From Henningerozyma blattae CBS 6284 (lineage: Eukaryota > Ascomycota > Saccharomycetes > Saccharomycetales > Saccharomycetaceae), in assembly GCF_000315915.1 (NCBI RefSeq), contig NC_020187.1, positions 806,001 to 870,000 on the forward strand: 64,000 nt of DNA, read 5' to 3'. Positions within the stretch are counted from its first letter, which is position 1, and each line of letters begins with the position of its first letter. Below, piece by piece: positions 20,339 through 31,244 of the stretch. The notes beneath the pieces were generated by a model, which saw nothing but the letters and a program-made list of their open reading frames with translations, was not told the DNA's origin and ran no database searches. The position numbers and the translations under genes were made by a program.

Positions 20339-20984
20339 AATGTTTTATATTTTTGATTTTAATTTTTAGACAGGGTTATTTGCGGCTTAAAAAAAACTTG
20401 TAAAAATATTTAAAGATAGAGAGTGTATATGGGAATAAAAATATGTGATTAAACTAGTTAGTGGTCTTGGTAATAATTTCTTTCATATCTTTCTCTTCAA
20501 TTATATAAAGAGTAAGAGTGATTATTTTATTAAGAAAATAAATTTCGGAAATATTAGCGGGAAGTTATAAAAAATAAATAATATGGTTGTTTAATAATAA
20601 ATTACAATTTAAAATGAAAATATGAATAATATATATGTGTATATGTATATATATATTTCAGGTATTACTAATTGAAAGATAAAGAACCTCTAAATGGTTA
20701 ATAATAACTACAAGGACGGCTTAATAGAGTAAATAATAATCAGATAAGTGTTAATTTAGTTATAAACCTAAGTATGTGTAATGTAAAGAAACTCACAAAA
20801 TAGTTCAAAAATGCTGATAATAACTTGAGAAATTGGATAGAAATGAAAAAAAAATAAGATAAACCTAAATGTAAGAGAGAGGGATTGGATATGCAAATAT
20901 GAAGTGTTTTTTGGGGAAATGAGCCATGAATAATATGTTAAACAAACGATGGAAAAAAATGGGTATTAAAAAGATAAGCAAATC
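20339..20984. other. Intergenic region, MED21 promoter and GIC 3' flank
   Basis: About 650 AT-rich bases. A mixed TA/TG dinucleotide tract lies at about 20628-20657. Nothing else is recognised. Confidence 0.5.
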
Positions 20985-22406
20985 TCAAATTTCAAACTGA
21001 AATTCCTTTTGAGCTATATCTGTAGAATTTATTGTGCATTCTTTCTGCCCCAGTTTAGATGATTCCATGGGAAATTCTTTTTGATACAACTTTGCAGATA
21101 GCATTACTGAATCTGTTACTTTACTTGGAGATGGATTATTGCTATCTTCGTCATTGAAATAGCATAATAAGATATCATCCAAAGACTTACGAGAGCCAGG
21201 AGTTCCTTCGAAACAATGAATTTCTGTTTTGGGAGTCGTGATTAATAATGAATCTGAATTTCTTCTTAATCTCGATAAACTTGAAATTTGTGGAGATTCT
21301 GTATGACCCATGCTAATTGTTGTTTGAGATTGATTCTTCAAAGTTATATTATTAACAGAAGATGAAAACTTGAGAATTTCCTTGTCTTCTAGTAAAGTTG
21401 GAAAATCATAATTTTTCAGGAAATCGACATTAATTTCATTACTACTTGCAGAATTATTACGAGAATGACCTTTCTTCCTTGCCATACGGAATTTTTCTAA
21501 AGTGTTCATTCTATCTATACCAACTGTAGATGGACTAAAAGATATATCACCTATTGAAGTAGCCATCGATGAAGTGGATTTTATTCTTGTGCTACCTGGA
21601 GTAATTTCGAATCCAGACTGGGATGATATAGAATGTGTTTTATTTTCTTCAGAAATTATGAAATCAGTATTAGCTTGTTTGTTTAACAATTCCTCTAAAA
21701 TTGTAGGTGGTTTTGAAGGCTCTAATGAGCGTGATCTGGTGTGCCCAGCAGATTCTGAACTTCGCATAAAATTTTCCTGTATATTTTTACTTTGTGGTTC
21801 ATCAAGCTCAACTTCTTGAGAAGAATAAATTGAAGATGAAGCACTTTGTTTCTTTTCAAGATCTTGAAATGGTGGTGGTAATGTATGGAGTAGAAGTGTA
21901 TGTTGTGACTGTGTTGTGTTCTGATTTTCTCTCTCTGGAGAAGGGATTCTTTCTGCTCCTCTCATTGAATCATCTTGTTTGGTTTTATTCGTAGATAAAG
22001 CACAATGAGAAATATGTTGGAACTGATAAGGTCCTGAAATATTTCTATTACCAAGTGGACTAGTGGATTTGTCAGAATGTTTCTGATGCGATTGAATATC
22101 TTTCAAATTGAATAAACCTAAAAATTTCTTTTTCTTACTAAACTTTGCGTCATGGTTATTCAATGGTACATAAACACGTTGTTTTACCAATGGTGGGAGT
22201 CTAATATTTTTCTTATTATTTAGCAATGGCTTGTTACTATTGACTGTCATAATTGCCATACCATTATCATCCTCGGTGCCCGAGTTCATAAACTGTTGAG
22301 TCTGCAGCCCATACAATTTCTCTGCTTCTTGGTCTTCATCCAACCAAATAGATTTCATCTGAGGTAGATTCTCCATATTAACTTGAACAGGGCTCTTACC
22401 ATGCAT
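20985..22406 (-). CDS. GIC2: Cdc42 effector of the Gic1/Gic2 family
   Basis: 473 residues. A CRIB motif (ISGPYQFQHISH, residues 123-134) binds GTP-Cdc42, and a basic segment just before it (KKKK at 91-94) can bind phosphoinositides. The N-terminal SIWLDEDQEAEKLYGLQ (19-35) is a Gic hallmark. The rest is Ser/Asn-rich and probably disordered. Gic proteins act in bud-site polarity and actin organisation. Position before SUM1 matches GIC2 (YDR309C); GIC1 (YHR061C) is the ohnologue, so either name is possible. The upstream region has MCB-like ACGCGT, fitting G1-phase expression. Confidence 0.88.
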   Translation of the reverse strand: MHGKSPVQVNMENLPQMKSIWLDEDQEAEKLYGLQTQQFMNSGTEDDNGMAIMTVNSNKPLLNNKKNIRLPPLVKQRVYVPLNNHDAKFSKKKKFLGLFNLKDIQSHQKHSDKSTSPLGNRNISGPYQFQHISHCALSTNKTKQDDSMRGAERIPSPERENQNTTQSQHTLLLHTLPPPFQDLEKKQSASSSIYSSQEVELDEPQSKNIQENFMRSSESAGHTRSRSLEPSKPPTILEELLNKQANTDFIISEENKTHSISSQSGFEITPGSTRIKSTSSMATSIGDISFSPSTVGIDRMNTLEKFRMARKKGHSRNNSASSNEINVDFLKNYDFPTLLEDKEILKFSSSVNNITLKNQSQTTISMGHTESPQISSLSRLRRNSDSLLITTPKTEIHCFEGTPGSRKSLDDILLCYFNDEDSNNPSPSKVTDSVMLSAKLYQKEFPMESSKLGQKECTINSTDIAQKEFQFEI

Positions 22407-23066
22407 TTTATTTTTATTATTATTATTTTATTTATTCTTTATTGGTTTTCTTTTTTTAATTTTAATTTTTTCTTCCTTCGATATTTTTATTGTAGTAAGA
22501 TAATAAAGTATGATACGATTGCTATATTGCAAAACCTTTTCTAACATGTGCAGCACTTGGGACTGGAAAAAATTCTTTTTTCAATTAATAAGTTCCTAGA
22601 AAATATTCTACATAAATATACAAGACTCAAGTAACTGTTTGGTGAAAAAAGAAGTTCGATGATAAATTAATTAGTCTTGCTAAGAGCTCGTCGTACTTGA
22701 GCTATTGCAATCCATATCTTATTCCTCCTACGATGTTTGTTTTAGGCAATCTAATTGTCCAATGTTTGTTGAAGAATTTTTCACTTTCCCTACTTTGGTT
22801 TCTATAATTTCACGCGTTTTCTTGCCGTGACTGACGCGCGCCTGCCTGTTCGGGTTCCACCTAATTAAGAGAAGAAGTTTCGTGTAGAGTAAAATTCCAT
22901 CACCATAAAGAATGCAGGAGGACCCTGGAAGGCATCTATTCAGCGATCTGTGGTTCTTCTAAGATTGACGGCAAAGGTATATTGAGATCTGGAGAATAGA
23001 ATGGCGCAGGGAAAAGGTGCATCGTATTGCTAGTTGATGTAGTACGAGGTGCGAAATACTGAATGA
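22407..23066. other. Intergenic region, GIC promoter and SUM1 3' flank
   Basis: About 660 bases. The noteworthy part is 22810-22860, locally GC-rich, with ACGCGT (22812-22817) and ACGCGCG (22834-22840). No further gene is seen. Confidence 0.5.
22812..22840. promoter_or_regulatory. MCB-like / CGCG cluster upstream of GIC
   Basis: ACGCGT is the MluI cell-cycle box bound by MBF. The nearby ACGCGCG also fits the CGCG core used by Rsc3. It lies about 410 bases upstream of the GIC start codon. Motif match only. Confidence 0.4.
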
Positions 23067-26000
23067 TTAGTGGCTTCGACTTTCTCTCTTGGGAGCAGAA
23101 AGACTACTAGAAGGTATTCCCTTGGTAGCTGTACGGTCTCGAGAAACTTTGATGTGAATCACCTTGTCTACTCTTGCATTAATGTTCTTGTACGTTGTGC
23201 CTTTCTTGCCAAGAACAGGCATATTTTGTGTGCTGTGGAATGCCCAAGGATGTGATTTTTTACTACGTTCTTTTATAAACGCTTCTAAAAACCTCTTGAT
23301 ATGAGAGATATGATCTTTCAACCAGCTGAATGTTACATGCATGAATAATCTATAATTTTCTAGTTCTTTTGTGGCATGGAAAAGTGTAAAAGTTGGTAAT
23401 CGTCTTGATTCAATGGTACGATGTTTCCAATAGATAACCAAAGACATTAAATGTTTTCTCTTTTCCCATCCTCTTACAGAATCTCTCAGAAACTCATCTT
23501 TTCTAGCCATTTTATTTAGCCAATGAGTTTCACAAACAAAATATTCAAACCCATGTAAGAAACTGCAATTCGCTGGGGTGTTACCTAGAATTTTCATGAT
23601 ATCTTCTAATTCAGATTCATCTTGGCTATTGATCTCCATCGGTTCATATATAGTATCCTTGGGAGGCAAAGTTACGCCGTACATAATCATCGGTAATCTT
23701 CTACAATAGTAATTTTTATTGAACTTTAGTTCTAAATATTCACAAACTGTTAATGGTTTAGTTAAGTTGGTTTCCAAATATACAAAGTCGTTATGGATAA
23801 TTAATTCTGGATAACCTTCTGGGTTTTCGCCAGCTCGTTTTTGTGATTTTTTCTTCTTATGTAGAGCTTTAAGATCAATGATTATTTTTTCAGGATTTTC
23901 AGATTTAATTTGAGACATAGTATTGATTGACTCTTTTGTGATAATATTTCCTTTCTTTGATATTTTTTTCATCATGATTTCTTTATTTTTAGAATTGGTT
24001 CTATTTCGTCTACTAGAATAAGAACTATTCACGACAGAAAGTCTGGATCTTTTAGAGAAATGGGTACCAAATTGGGAGATGGTTTCCTTGGAAGAAGCAT
24101 CAGATTCCAATGATTCCGGTATATCTTCTTCGCTATTATCGATAAATAATTTTCTCTTTCTGTTTCTGGTAGATAAGAGAGGAACGTTATTAAGCTCTTT
24201 TGCCTTGGATTTAAGTAAGCTTGTATTACTTGATGATGATTTAGACTTACTGTTTGTGGAAGGATCGAATATGATTTTTTCGACTAGTTCTCTAGACCTT
24301 AATCTTCGCGAAGGTGATGTTTTTAAACTAGATACTTTTGAATGAGAGCTTAGTGGCATATCCTCCTCAATGGAGTTATATCCATCTGATTCACCGTTAG
24401 AATTTCCAGGCACAGCTTTGTTAGGTTGTGTCTCGTATTTTACAACAACTTCATTTAATGGAATTTGTTTCATTCTACGCCTGCTAGATAACCTTTGGGA
24501 TATTGGCAATTCTTTTTCCTTTGAAGGTATTTTACTAATCCATAATCCATCTACAAATATTTTATTCTCATCTGTTTGAGGTAAACCAGTATGATAATCA
24601 ATCTTATATTTCGATTTATGGGTAGGTTTGGGTTTCTTTTCTTTATTGTTTTCCAATAGAGATTGTAGAGACCTAGATGATTCAAATGACTTTAATTTAT
24701 CCTTAATGGTTTCTAATGCTGAGGGGTTATGATATGTTTCACCAGAGGGATCAAATACTGTACTAGGAGGTGAGTTTCGATTGTAATCAAATGTCTCCTG
24801 AAAGTTAGCCGGATTATTTTTCTCAAAATCCTGAGAAAGTGCAATATTTTTAGAATGTAAAACATCTAAAGAATCAATATTTGTGAGAGAAGATATTGAA
24901 CTATGTCTATTGGGTATTATTCCATCGGCAACAAATGTTGGGCAAATGCCTTGTACAGCTACTGGAAGTATTGGTATACTAATTGAAGATGATCTGCGAG
25001 ATTTGGTGTTACCATTCTCTTTTTCAGAAAGAATTGTAAGATTGTTAACAGATCGGCTTCTAGAGATATTAGGCTGTTTACCTTCGTCGTCTGCATTAGA
25101 GGCAAGATTTAAGGAAGAAGCTTGGTCTTGACGCGTAACTATCAGATTTGACTCTTCGGTCAAATTCTCATTTACCAGATTTTTATCAGTTGTCATTATT
25201 GGTCGAGTATTAGACATTTGTCTACAAAATAAATCTTGAGAGAGAGTACAATTAAGGTTACTAGTTGATGAAACTGCAGATGTGGCCAACTCATTATTAG
25301 AATTACTAGATGGTTCATTTAGATTTAACGGTACATCAACTTGGGATAGCATAGAAGATATCGGAATTTTTTTAATAGAGGCATCGTTTTTAGATACATC
25401 AGTGTGAGTTGGATTTTCAGATTGCGGGATTGGACCAGGAAATGTTTCTTTGATATCTGAATCATTATCAGACATCCAAGAGTACGCATTTAGAGGAGTC
25501 CTACTCTTAAGGGTCTTCTTTGAAGCTACGGGTGCAGAAAAATATTTATTTTTTTGCCTAGAACTATTGATAGGCAAGGTTAGATTCACATTAACAAATT
25601 TATCTAACTGTTTGATATTTTCAATCGATTTTAATGCAGTTGCTTCTAGGATAAGGTTAATCTTCTCCAATTGAGATCTCCTAGACCTACGGTGTATTAG
25701 ATGCTTATGATTTTTCAAAGTATTTCTTGACAAAAAGGTTTCATCTGTTGTCAGATCTTCAGTTTCGTCAATGAAATCACCCTCATCTTCTGATGTTTGA
25801 TCTTCAGAAGTCTCAGTTCGTGAATCAGAATCGCTTTCATGCCCACTATTGGAGAAGCTTGGCATGCTTTTTCTTCTTAGCCTAGGAGTGATTCCACCAT
25901 TAAGATTCATTTTAGATTTCTTCCTATTCTTACCAACAGAGAATAAACCAGAATTATTGATCTCTGTAATAAGCCTCAAAGAGTCTTGGATCTGTCCTGC

Positions 26001-26372
26001 GTAGCCTTCTGAAATGTGATTTAATCTTGCATTTAAACTATTAAGCAGCGAGTCACTATTAACTTGATTAGAGAGGAGATTATCTAGCTTATCTGTAAGT
26101 ACAGATTGATTATGTGATAATGCATTGATTGTTTTAAATAAATCTTCCATGGACGAGATCATTGCAGTGTCGGTAGATAAAACTAGAGATTCTAACTTGG
26201 TAAATTGTCTATTAATTTTGAATAAATCATTCTTTAAAGACGATATCTCTTTGCTATAGTCAGAAGAATATACTTTTTTCTCATTAGAGAATTCAGATTG
26301 CTTTGCTATGGACTTTTGTGAGACTTGTGTTTGTTCTAGTCCATTAATTGGGTCTAAAACCGCAGTGTGCAT
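23067..26372 (-). CDS. SUM1: Transcriptional repressor Sum1
   Basis: 1101 residues, matching Sum1 (YDR310C, 1062 residues). Sum1 binds middle-sporulation elements and, with Rfm1 and the deacetylase Hst1, represses mid-meiotic genes during growth. A predicted coiled coil occupies about residues 40-130. Long Ser/Asn-rich regions follow. The most conserved part is C-terminal (about 880-1060), including ANCSFLHGFEYFVCETHWLN and KMARKDEFLRDSVRGWEKRK. Several basic clusters could contact DNA. The identification relies on the C-terminal region and on position next to GIC2. Confidence 0.85.
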   Translation of the reverse strand: MHTAVLDPINGLEQTQVSQKSIAKQSEFSNEKKVYSSDYSKEISSLKNDLFKINRQFTKLESLVLSTDTAMISSMEDLFKTINALSHNQSVLTDKLDNLLSNQVNSDSLLNSLNARLNHISEGYAGQIQDSLRLITEINNSGLFSVGKNRKKSKMNLNGGITPRLRRKSMPSFSNSGHESDSDSRTETSEDQTSEDEGDFIDETEDLTTDETFLSRNTLKNHKHLIHRRSRRSQLEKINLILEATALKSIENIKQLDKFVNVNLTLPINSSRQKNKYFSAPVASKKTLKSRTPLNAYSWMSDNDSDIKETFPGPIPQSENPTHTDVSKNDASIKKIPISSMLSQVDVPLNLNEPSSNSNNELATSAVSSTSNLNCTLSQDLFCRQMSNTRPIMTTDKNLVNENLTEESNLIVTRQDQASSLNLASNADDEGKQPNISRSRSVNNLTILSEKENGNTKSRRSSSISIPILPVAVQGICPTFVADGIIPNRHSSISSLTNIDSLDVLHSKNIALSQDFEKNNPANFQETFDYNRNSPPSTVFDPSGETYHNPSALETIKDKLKSFESSRSLQSLLENNKEKKPKPTHKSKYKIDYHTGLPQTDENKIFVDGLWISKIPSKEKELPISQRLSSRRRMKQIPLNEVVVKYETQPNKAVPGNSNGESDGYNSIEEDMPLSSHSKVSSLKTSPSRRLRSRELVEKIIFDPSTNSKSKSSSSNTSLLKSKAKELNNVPLLSTRNRKRKLFIDNSEEDIPESLESDASSKETISQFGTHFSKRSRLSVVNSSYSSRRNRTNSKNKEIMMKKISKKGNIITKESINTMSQIKSENPEKIIIDLKALHKKKKSQKRAGENPEGYPELIIHNDFVYLETNLTKPLTVCEYLELKFNKNYYCRRLPMIMYGVTLPPKDTIYEPMEINSQDESELEDIMKILGNTPANCSFLHGFEYFVCETHWLNKMARKDEFLRDSVRGWEKRKHLMSLVIYWKHRTIESRRLPTFTLFHATKELENYRLFMHVTFSWLKDHISHIKRFLEAFIKERSKKSHPWAFHSTQNMPVLGKKGTTYKNINARVDKVIHIKVSRDRTATKGIPSSSLSAPKRESRSH

Positions 26373-26963
26373 GGCCTTATCTAAAAAATATTCGAAATTG
26401 ATGTGCCTTTGGGGTTTATTCTGTAGATATAGTATTTAGTGGTCAAGTTGAGTAATTTGAGTTATACTGACAAAATACTTGAGAAGTTGTGTGTGTTTTT
26501 TCTTTTAATTTAACCATAATCTCTTACTATGTTGTTCAAATCATGCACATCAATTCGAAACCGGAGGAGTCGTCTCGGAAATTTTGGAAATCATAATAAT
26601 AATAATGATGATTAACAAGAAAATGATCTACAATATCCTATTAAAAGGGGTCATGTCCAGTAGCTTCATTCATTTTAAAATTAGATTTACTAAAATATGG
26701 GAGAAATTTGTAGAAAATAGAAATTCTAACTTTCTGAACTCATTTGTTTTGTTCAGTACTTCAGAAAACACGAATATGTGACATGTCTCTTAAAGACTTT
26801 ATTATTTACTTAAAAGCTTAGTTTCTTCAATGAAAGTTAAATACGTTTATTTTGAAATAGTATATATGTAATTACAAAGAAATTATCTATCCGTTATCTT
26901 GTGTTCCTTATAGGATGAGCTTTTTATTTTTATATTAAAAACAGTAGTATACAGCAACGCTTA
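26373..26963. other. Intergenic region, SUM1 promoter and SSZ1 3' flank
   Basis: About 590 bases, with an (ATA/ATG)n-like stretch at about 26592-26612. TFB1, which follows SUM1 in S. cerevisiae, is absent. No RNA gene was seen. Confidence 0.5.
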
Positions 26964-28577
26964 TTATAATTCACCCTTTACAACGTTAGTGGATTTTAAG
27001 TCTCTGGCAGTGACTCTTAATTTACCATCCTTGTTCAAGTTAAATGCGATTTCTAAACCACCTTTAACATCTTTAATACCCAAATCCATTAATTTAGCAC
27101 CTAGAGAGTAAATTTTTTCTCTAACAACTTCTGGTTCATCATCTGAGTACTCTTCAGAATCTTCATCATCAGCTTCTTTTGCTTCTGATTCAATGGTTTT
27201 TTCAACAATTTTGTGTTCACCTTCGTAGATGCTTAATAATAAATTACCTTGAGCACTCTTCAAAGTAACCTTCTTTTGTACTGGGAAAGAAGATTCGGCC
27301 AATAAAACAGGGTGGAAGTTACCTTCAGAGTCAGCAAACCCAATTGGTTTGGAAGTGTGTTGAGTGTTAACAACAACTGGTTGTAAGGCTTCAGCTAATT
27401 CATCATCATCATAAGCACTGATTAATCTGGCTTGTAAAGCGGCACCAGAAGAGGATAATTCATTTGGATTGCTAGAACTGTTTTTGTTTTGAGCACTTAA
27501 AATTTCAACAGATTCTGGGAATAAAAACTCTAAGTTACTAGATAATTTTGGAGTGAAAGCAACACCACCAGTTAATAAAACAGCATCGATGTCTAATAAA
27601 TCTAAGTTAGCCTTAGAGATAACTAATTCAATAAATGCAGAAAATTGACCAAAGACTTTGTTGGCAGTTAATTCAAATCTCATTCTGTTGATAGAAGTGT
27701 GATAATCGAAACCATCGGCTAAAGAATCAATAGAGATAGTACCAGAAGTGGCGTTAGACAAGGTTTTTTTAGTTGTGATAGAGTTAACTCTTAATTTGGC
27801 CATAGATCTAGCATTCTTTCTTGGGTTAGATTGGGTTTTCTTTTGGAAATCTTTAGCGAAATATTCTATTAAGGCATCGTCTAAGTTATCACCACCTAAA
27901 GCAGTGTTATGAGCAGTAGCTAAGATGGTAAAAACACCATTACGGACTGCAATAACAGCAGCATCAGATCTGACACCACCAAAGTCGGCAACAACATAGT
28001 TAGCATCTTTTTCATTTGGGAAAGCTTCTAAATGAGCTAACAATGCTGCAGATGGTTCATTTACGAATTGAACGATCTTCAAACCAACTTTAGCAGCAGA
28101 AGCAATTAAGGCAGATTTTTGTTCACCAGTGAAATTTGTTGGGATAGTTAGGACAGCTTGAGAGATCTTAGTACCAATATAATCTTCAGCAGCCAATTTT
28201 AATCTGTTTAAATGTCTGGAAACAACTTCATCAACAGTGATCTTTTCCTCAACACCTTCACCTCTAGTAATGGCAAAACCAGCCTTACCGTCAATATCAA
28301 TAATTGGCGCACTATTAGCACATTTGGTAGCATCACATTCAGAGAATGGTAAACCAATGAAATCACGGAAGTTGATGATGGTATTTTTTGGGTTTCTAAC
28401 TAGTTGTTGAACCGCTTGACCACCATGGTATTCATCTTCACCAACGTAAGACAAAACAGATGGAATAGAACGTTCACCATCCGGGTTGGCAATAACATCG
28501 ACATCATTTTTTGGGTTGATGTAAGCGATAGAAGAGGAGGTGTTACCAAAGGAAATACCGATAACTGGGGAAGACAT
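26964..28577 (-). CDS. SSZ1: Ribosome-associated atypical Hsp70 Ssz1
   Basis: 537 residues, matching Ssz1 (YHR064C, 538 residues). With the J-protein Zuo1 it forms the ribosome-associated complex, which stimulates Ssb chaperones at the tunnel exit. The N-terminal actin-like nucleotide-binding domain begins PVIGISFGNTSSSIAYINP and contains VNEPSAALLAHLEAFP and LLTGGVAFTPKL. The C-terminal substrate-binding part is short and interrupted by an acidic run (about 465-480). Canonical Hsp70s are over 600 residues, so the shortness is a family trait. Codon bias is strong. It belongs to the YHR sister block. Confidence 0.95.
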   Translation of the reverse strand: MSSPVIGISFGNTSSSIAYINPKNDVDVIANPDGERSIPSVLSYVGEDEYHGGQAVQQLVRNPKNTIINFRDFIGLPFSECDATKCANSAPIIDIDGKAGFAITRGEGVEEKITVDEVVSRHLNRLKLAAEDYIGTKISQAVLTIPTNFTGEQKSALIASAAKVGLKIVQFVNEPSAALLAHLEAFPNEKDANYVVADFGGVRSDAAVIAVRNGVFTILATAHNTALGGDNLDDALIEYFAKDFQKKTQSNPRKNARSMAKLRVNSITTKKTLSNATSGTISIDSLADGFDYHTSINRMRFELTANKVFGQFSAFIELVISKANLDLLDIDAVLLTGGVAFTPKLSSNLEFLFPESVEILSAQNKNSSSNPNELSSSGAALQARLISAYDDDELAEALQPVVVNTQHTSKPIGFADSEGNFHPVLLAESSFPVQKKVTLKSAQGNLLLSIYEGEHKIVEKTIESEAKEADDEDSEEYSDDEPEVVREKIYSLGAKLMDLGIKDVKGGLEIAFNLNKDGKLRVTARDLKSTNVVKGEL

Positions 28578-29235
28578 TTTATTCGACTATATATATTTGG
28601 TACTATATTAGAAAATTCTATTGTTAATAAAACAAGAATTTTAATGATTAGACAGTATACATTATTCAACTTATGCTCTTCTCTTTTCTAGTAGGCATCG
28701 CTGTATGAAATTGTACTTCAGATTCTTAGTCTTGCTGGTAAATTTCGATGAGTATTGCTTAGGGTGAAAAAAATTCCAGAAAAAAAAAGTTATCGTTCAA
28801 AATGATAAAATGTTGAACTATAGTAGAACTCACGTGAATAAAAAGAAGTTTATACAAATATATAATAATTATTAGTTGATCAATATGATTGAACATTTAT
28901 TAAAGGTAACTCTAGTTAAAGTATATTGACTTTTTTTATAATATTTCGATCAATAATTTTTATTTTTTTTTGTGAAGCTTTCATTGTTATCTTGGTCCCA
29001 TAGCAAATAAATCCATTTTCCTTGAAAAATGTACCTTATTTTTAACTCAATTTCAGATTATTATATTCTTTTGCTATGTTACTATTTGGATTTCCAATTA
29101 TTAAATATATAGTGATTACAAATAATGTAAATTCGTTTAAAATTATATGTTACAATAAATATTATGTGGTTTACTATAAATAAACATATCACATTTATAG
29201 ATGGTATGATACAAATTTTATTATTTAGAAACTGC
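28578..29235. other. Intergenic region, SSZ1 promoter and RRP3 3' flank
   Basis: About 660 bases. TTCCAGAA at 28774-28781, some 200 bases upstream of SSZ1, fits a minimal heat-shock element. Otherwise AT-rich with T-runs near 28930 and 28965. Confidence 0.45.
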
Positions 29236-30756
29236 TTAACGTTCGTCCTTATCCATGTTATCCTTTGCAATCATTCTGCCTCTTCTACCTTTACCTCTTA
29301 ATTGTTTTTCTTTATTTCTTCTATTTAATTCCATAATAACTTCACCATTAGTTTTTTCAACAGAATCTCTTAAGGACAATATTATATCTCTATCAACATT
29401 TTCTTTTGGTAATTTTTTACCCAGAACGTCTTCAATTCTTAAAATTAACTCTAAATCATATTGGGATACTAGAGAAATCGATTTACCGGATCTACCAGCT
29501 CTGGCAGTTCTACCAACACGGTGGATGTATGATTTAGAATCCACAGGTATATCATAATTAATAACAATATCAACAGATGGAATATCTAACCCTCTTGCTG
29601 CAACATCTGTAGCGATCAATATAGATTTCTTACCAGCTTTGAAAAGATCTAAAGCACCAGTTCTTTGGTTTTGGTTTAAATCACCATGTAGAGCAATAGC
29701 GTCGAATTCTAAAGTGTTTGATAAAAGAGAAAGACGTTCAGCGTTAGCTTTTGTTCTAGTAAATATAATAATACTTTTACCAACAAATTCATTTATTAAA
29801 TAAATCAAGTAAGTATTCTTTAAGCCACCGGGAACAACCATTAAAGTTTGAATTAAAGTATCTACAGTTTGATATTTATTCGAAACTGCACATTTAACTG
29901 GGTTAGTTAAACTTGCTCTTTGTAATTTATCAATTTTAGACGTCATGGTAGCAGAAAATAGGTATGTGGTTCTTCCTTGAGTGGGTAAAATTTTTAAAAT
30001 ACGGTCTAATACAGGGCCAAATTCTAAATCCAATAATCTATCAGCTTCATCCATAACTAAGAATTTTAGTTTTCTTAAGGAAAACCCACGAGTATTTTCC
30101 AAATGATCCATTAATCTACCTGGAGTGGCAATAATGATATGTGGCTTACGCATTAAATCTCTAGCTTGGTCCATCATGTTCATACCACCAACAATACAAA
30201 CACTACGAACACCCATGAGGGCACCTAAAGAATCGAATTGTTCTTTAATTTGTTGAGCTAATTCTCTGGTTGGAGCCATAATACAGGCATAATAAGGTTG
30301 TTGATCTTCCCATAATTTATTTAAAATTGGAATTGCAAAAGCTGCGGTCTTACCAGAACCAGTTTGAGCCAAACCAATTATATCTTTACCTTCAAGCGCG
30401 GGTGGAATAGCTCTTGATTGAATTGGTGTAGGTTTTTCATAGTTTAAGTTCTTACAAGCTTCAACTAATTCAGGTACTAATTTCAATTCAGAAAAACTGC
30501 TGAAGGTTTCATATTCGTTTTCGTCTTCTTCAGCTTCTTGATTATCTTTATCCTTTTTATTAGAATTATCATCTGATTGATCTTCATCTGAAGCTTCTGT
30601 GTCTTTGCCTCGTTTTAGCTTTTCTTCTTCTTCCTTTTTCTTATTTTCTAGAGCTTTAGCTTTAATCTTGGCAGCTAAAGATGCTAAATCTTTAGTATTA
30701 TTTTTATCTGTTTTAGATACAGAGTTTTTTTTGCTTTTCTTTTTCAATTCGCTCAT
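29236..30756 (-). CDS. RRP3: DEAD-box ATP-dependent RNA helicase Rrp3
   Basis: 506 residues, matching Rrp3 (YHR065C), a nucleolar helicase needed for the early pre-rRNA cleavages that produce 18S rRNA. All motifs are intact: Q motif near 110-113, motif I AQTGSGKT (130-137), PTRELAQ (162-168), TPGRL (211-215), DEAD (236-239), SAT (268-270), then ATDVAARGLD and HRVGRTARAGR. The N-terminus (1-80) is Lys/Glu-rich and disordered, and the tail is basic (QLRGKGRRGR). A PAC element lies about 90 bases upstream, as expected for a ribosome-biogenesis gene. Confidence 0.95.
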   Translation of the reverse strand: MSELKKKSKKNSVSKTDKNNTKDLASLAAKIKAKALENKKKEEEEKLKRGKDTEASDEDQSDDNSNKKDKDNQEAEEDENEYETFSSFSELKLVPELVEACKNLNYEKPTPIQSRAIPPALEGKDIIGLAQTGSGKTAAFAIPILNKLWEDQQPYYACIMAPTRELAQQIKEQFDSLGALMGVRSVCIVGGMNMMDQARDLMRKPHIIIATPGRLMDHLENTRGFSLRKLKFLVMDEADRLLDLEFGPVLDRILKILPTQGRTTYLFSATMTSKIDKLQRASLTNPVKCAVSNKYQTVDTLIQTLMVVPGGLKNTYLIYLINEFVGKSIIIFTRTKANAERLSLLSNTLEFDAIALHGDLNQNQRTGALDLFKAGKKSILIATDVAARGLDIPSVDIVINYDIPVDSKSYIHRVGRTARAGRSGKSISLVSQYDLELILRIEDVLGKKLPKENVDRDIILSLRDSVEKTNGEVIMELNRRNKEKQLRGKGRRGRMIAKDNMDKDER

Positions 30757-30844
30757 ATTATGATAAGTTATGTAATACTGCTCTTGGATAAGGTAAGTAT
30801 ATCTAAGTTATAATAATATCTGTAATAGATATTTTTATAAAGTA

Positions 30845-30857
30845 CTCATCTCATCAC
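30845..30857. promoter_or_regulatory. PAC element upstream of RRP3
   Basis: CTCATCTCATCAC, the reverse complement of GTGATGAGATGAG, matches the PAC motif (GCGATGAGMTGAR) except for one base. It is 89-101 bases upstream of the RRP3 start. PAC is bound by Dot6/Tod6 and co-regulates ribosome-biogenesis genes. Confidence 0.65.
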
Positions 30858-31127
30858 TTTTTTTTTCGGAATTTTTTAAATATTTTACATATTTTTCTAT
30901 ATACAATTATTTTGAAAACTTTAAATTTCCGCGGAAATAAAAAGTGAAATAATAATACTAAAAAAATGAAGAAATATTAAATAATTATTAGTAGAAGATG
31001 AGATATGTATGTAAAGAAATCATTAAATAAATTAAGTAAACAGATTAAGAAACTAGGAATGAGAATGCATAAATAATAAAAACTATGAAGGATGCTAATA
31101 TATTTTTATGAGAACGAAATGAGATTA

Positions 31128-31156
31128 GATGAGATGAGATGAGATGAGATGAGATG
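31128..31156. repeat. (GAGAT)n pentanucleotide repeat
   Basis: Five to six uninterrupted GAGAT units. The unit is the core of a PAC motif (GATGAGATGAG). It is either a simple microsatellite or an expanded promoter element of the lost SSF gene; the latter is speculative. Confidence 0.8.
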
Positions 31157-31244
31157 GAAAGAGATATGATAAAGAGGCAAAATGTATAAATAATTTAAAA
31201 CTTGTATGTGTGGTTGTTTTTATGGGGTACACTTATGATAATAA

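Larger units (their letters stand above)
30757..31244. other. Intergenic region between RRP3 and PIB1 (lost SSF locus)
   Basis: About 490 bases. In the ancestral order an SSF1/SSF2 gene should lie here; it is absent. The RRP3 promoter with its PAC motif is at the left end and a (GAGAT)n repeat at 31128-31156. Confidence 0.55.
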
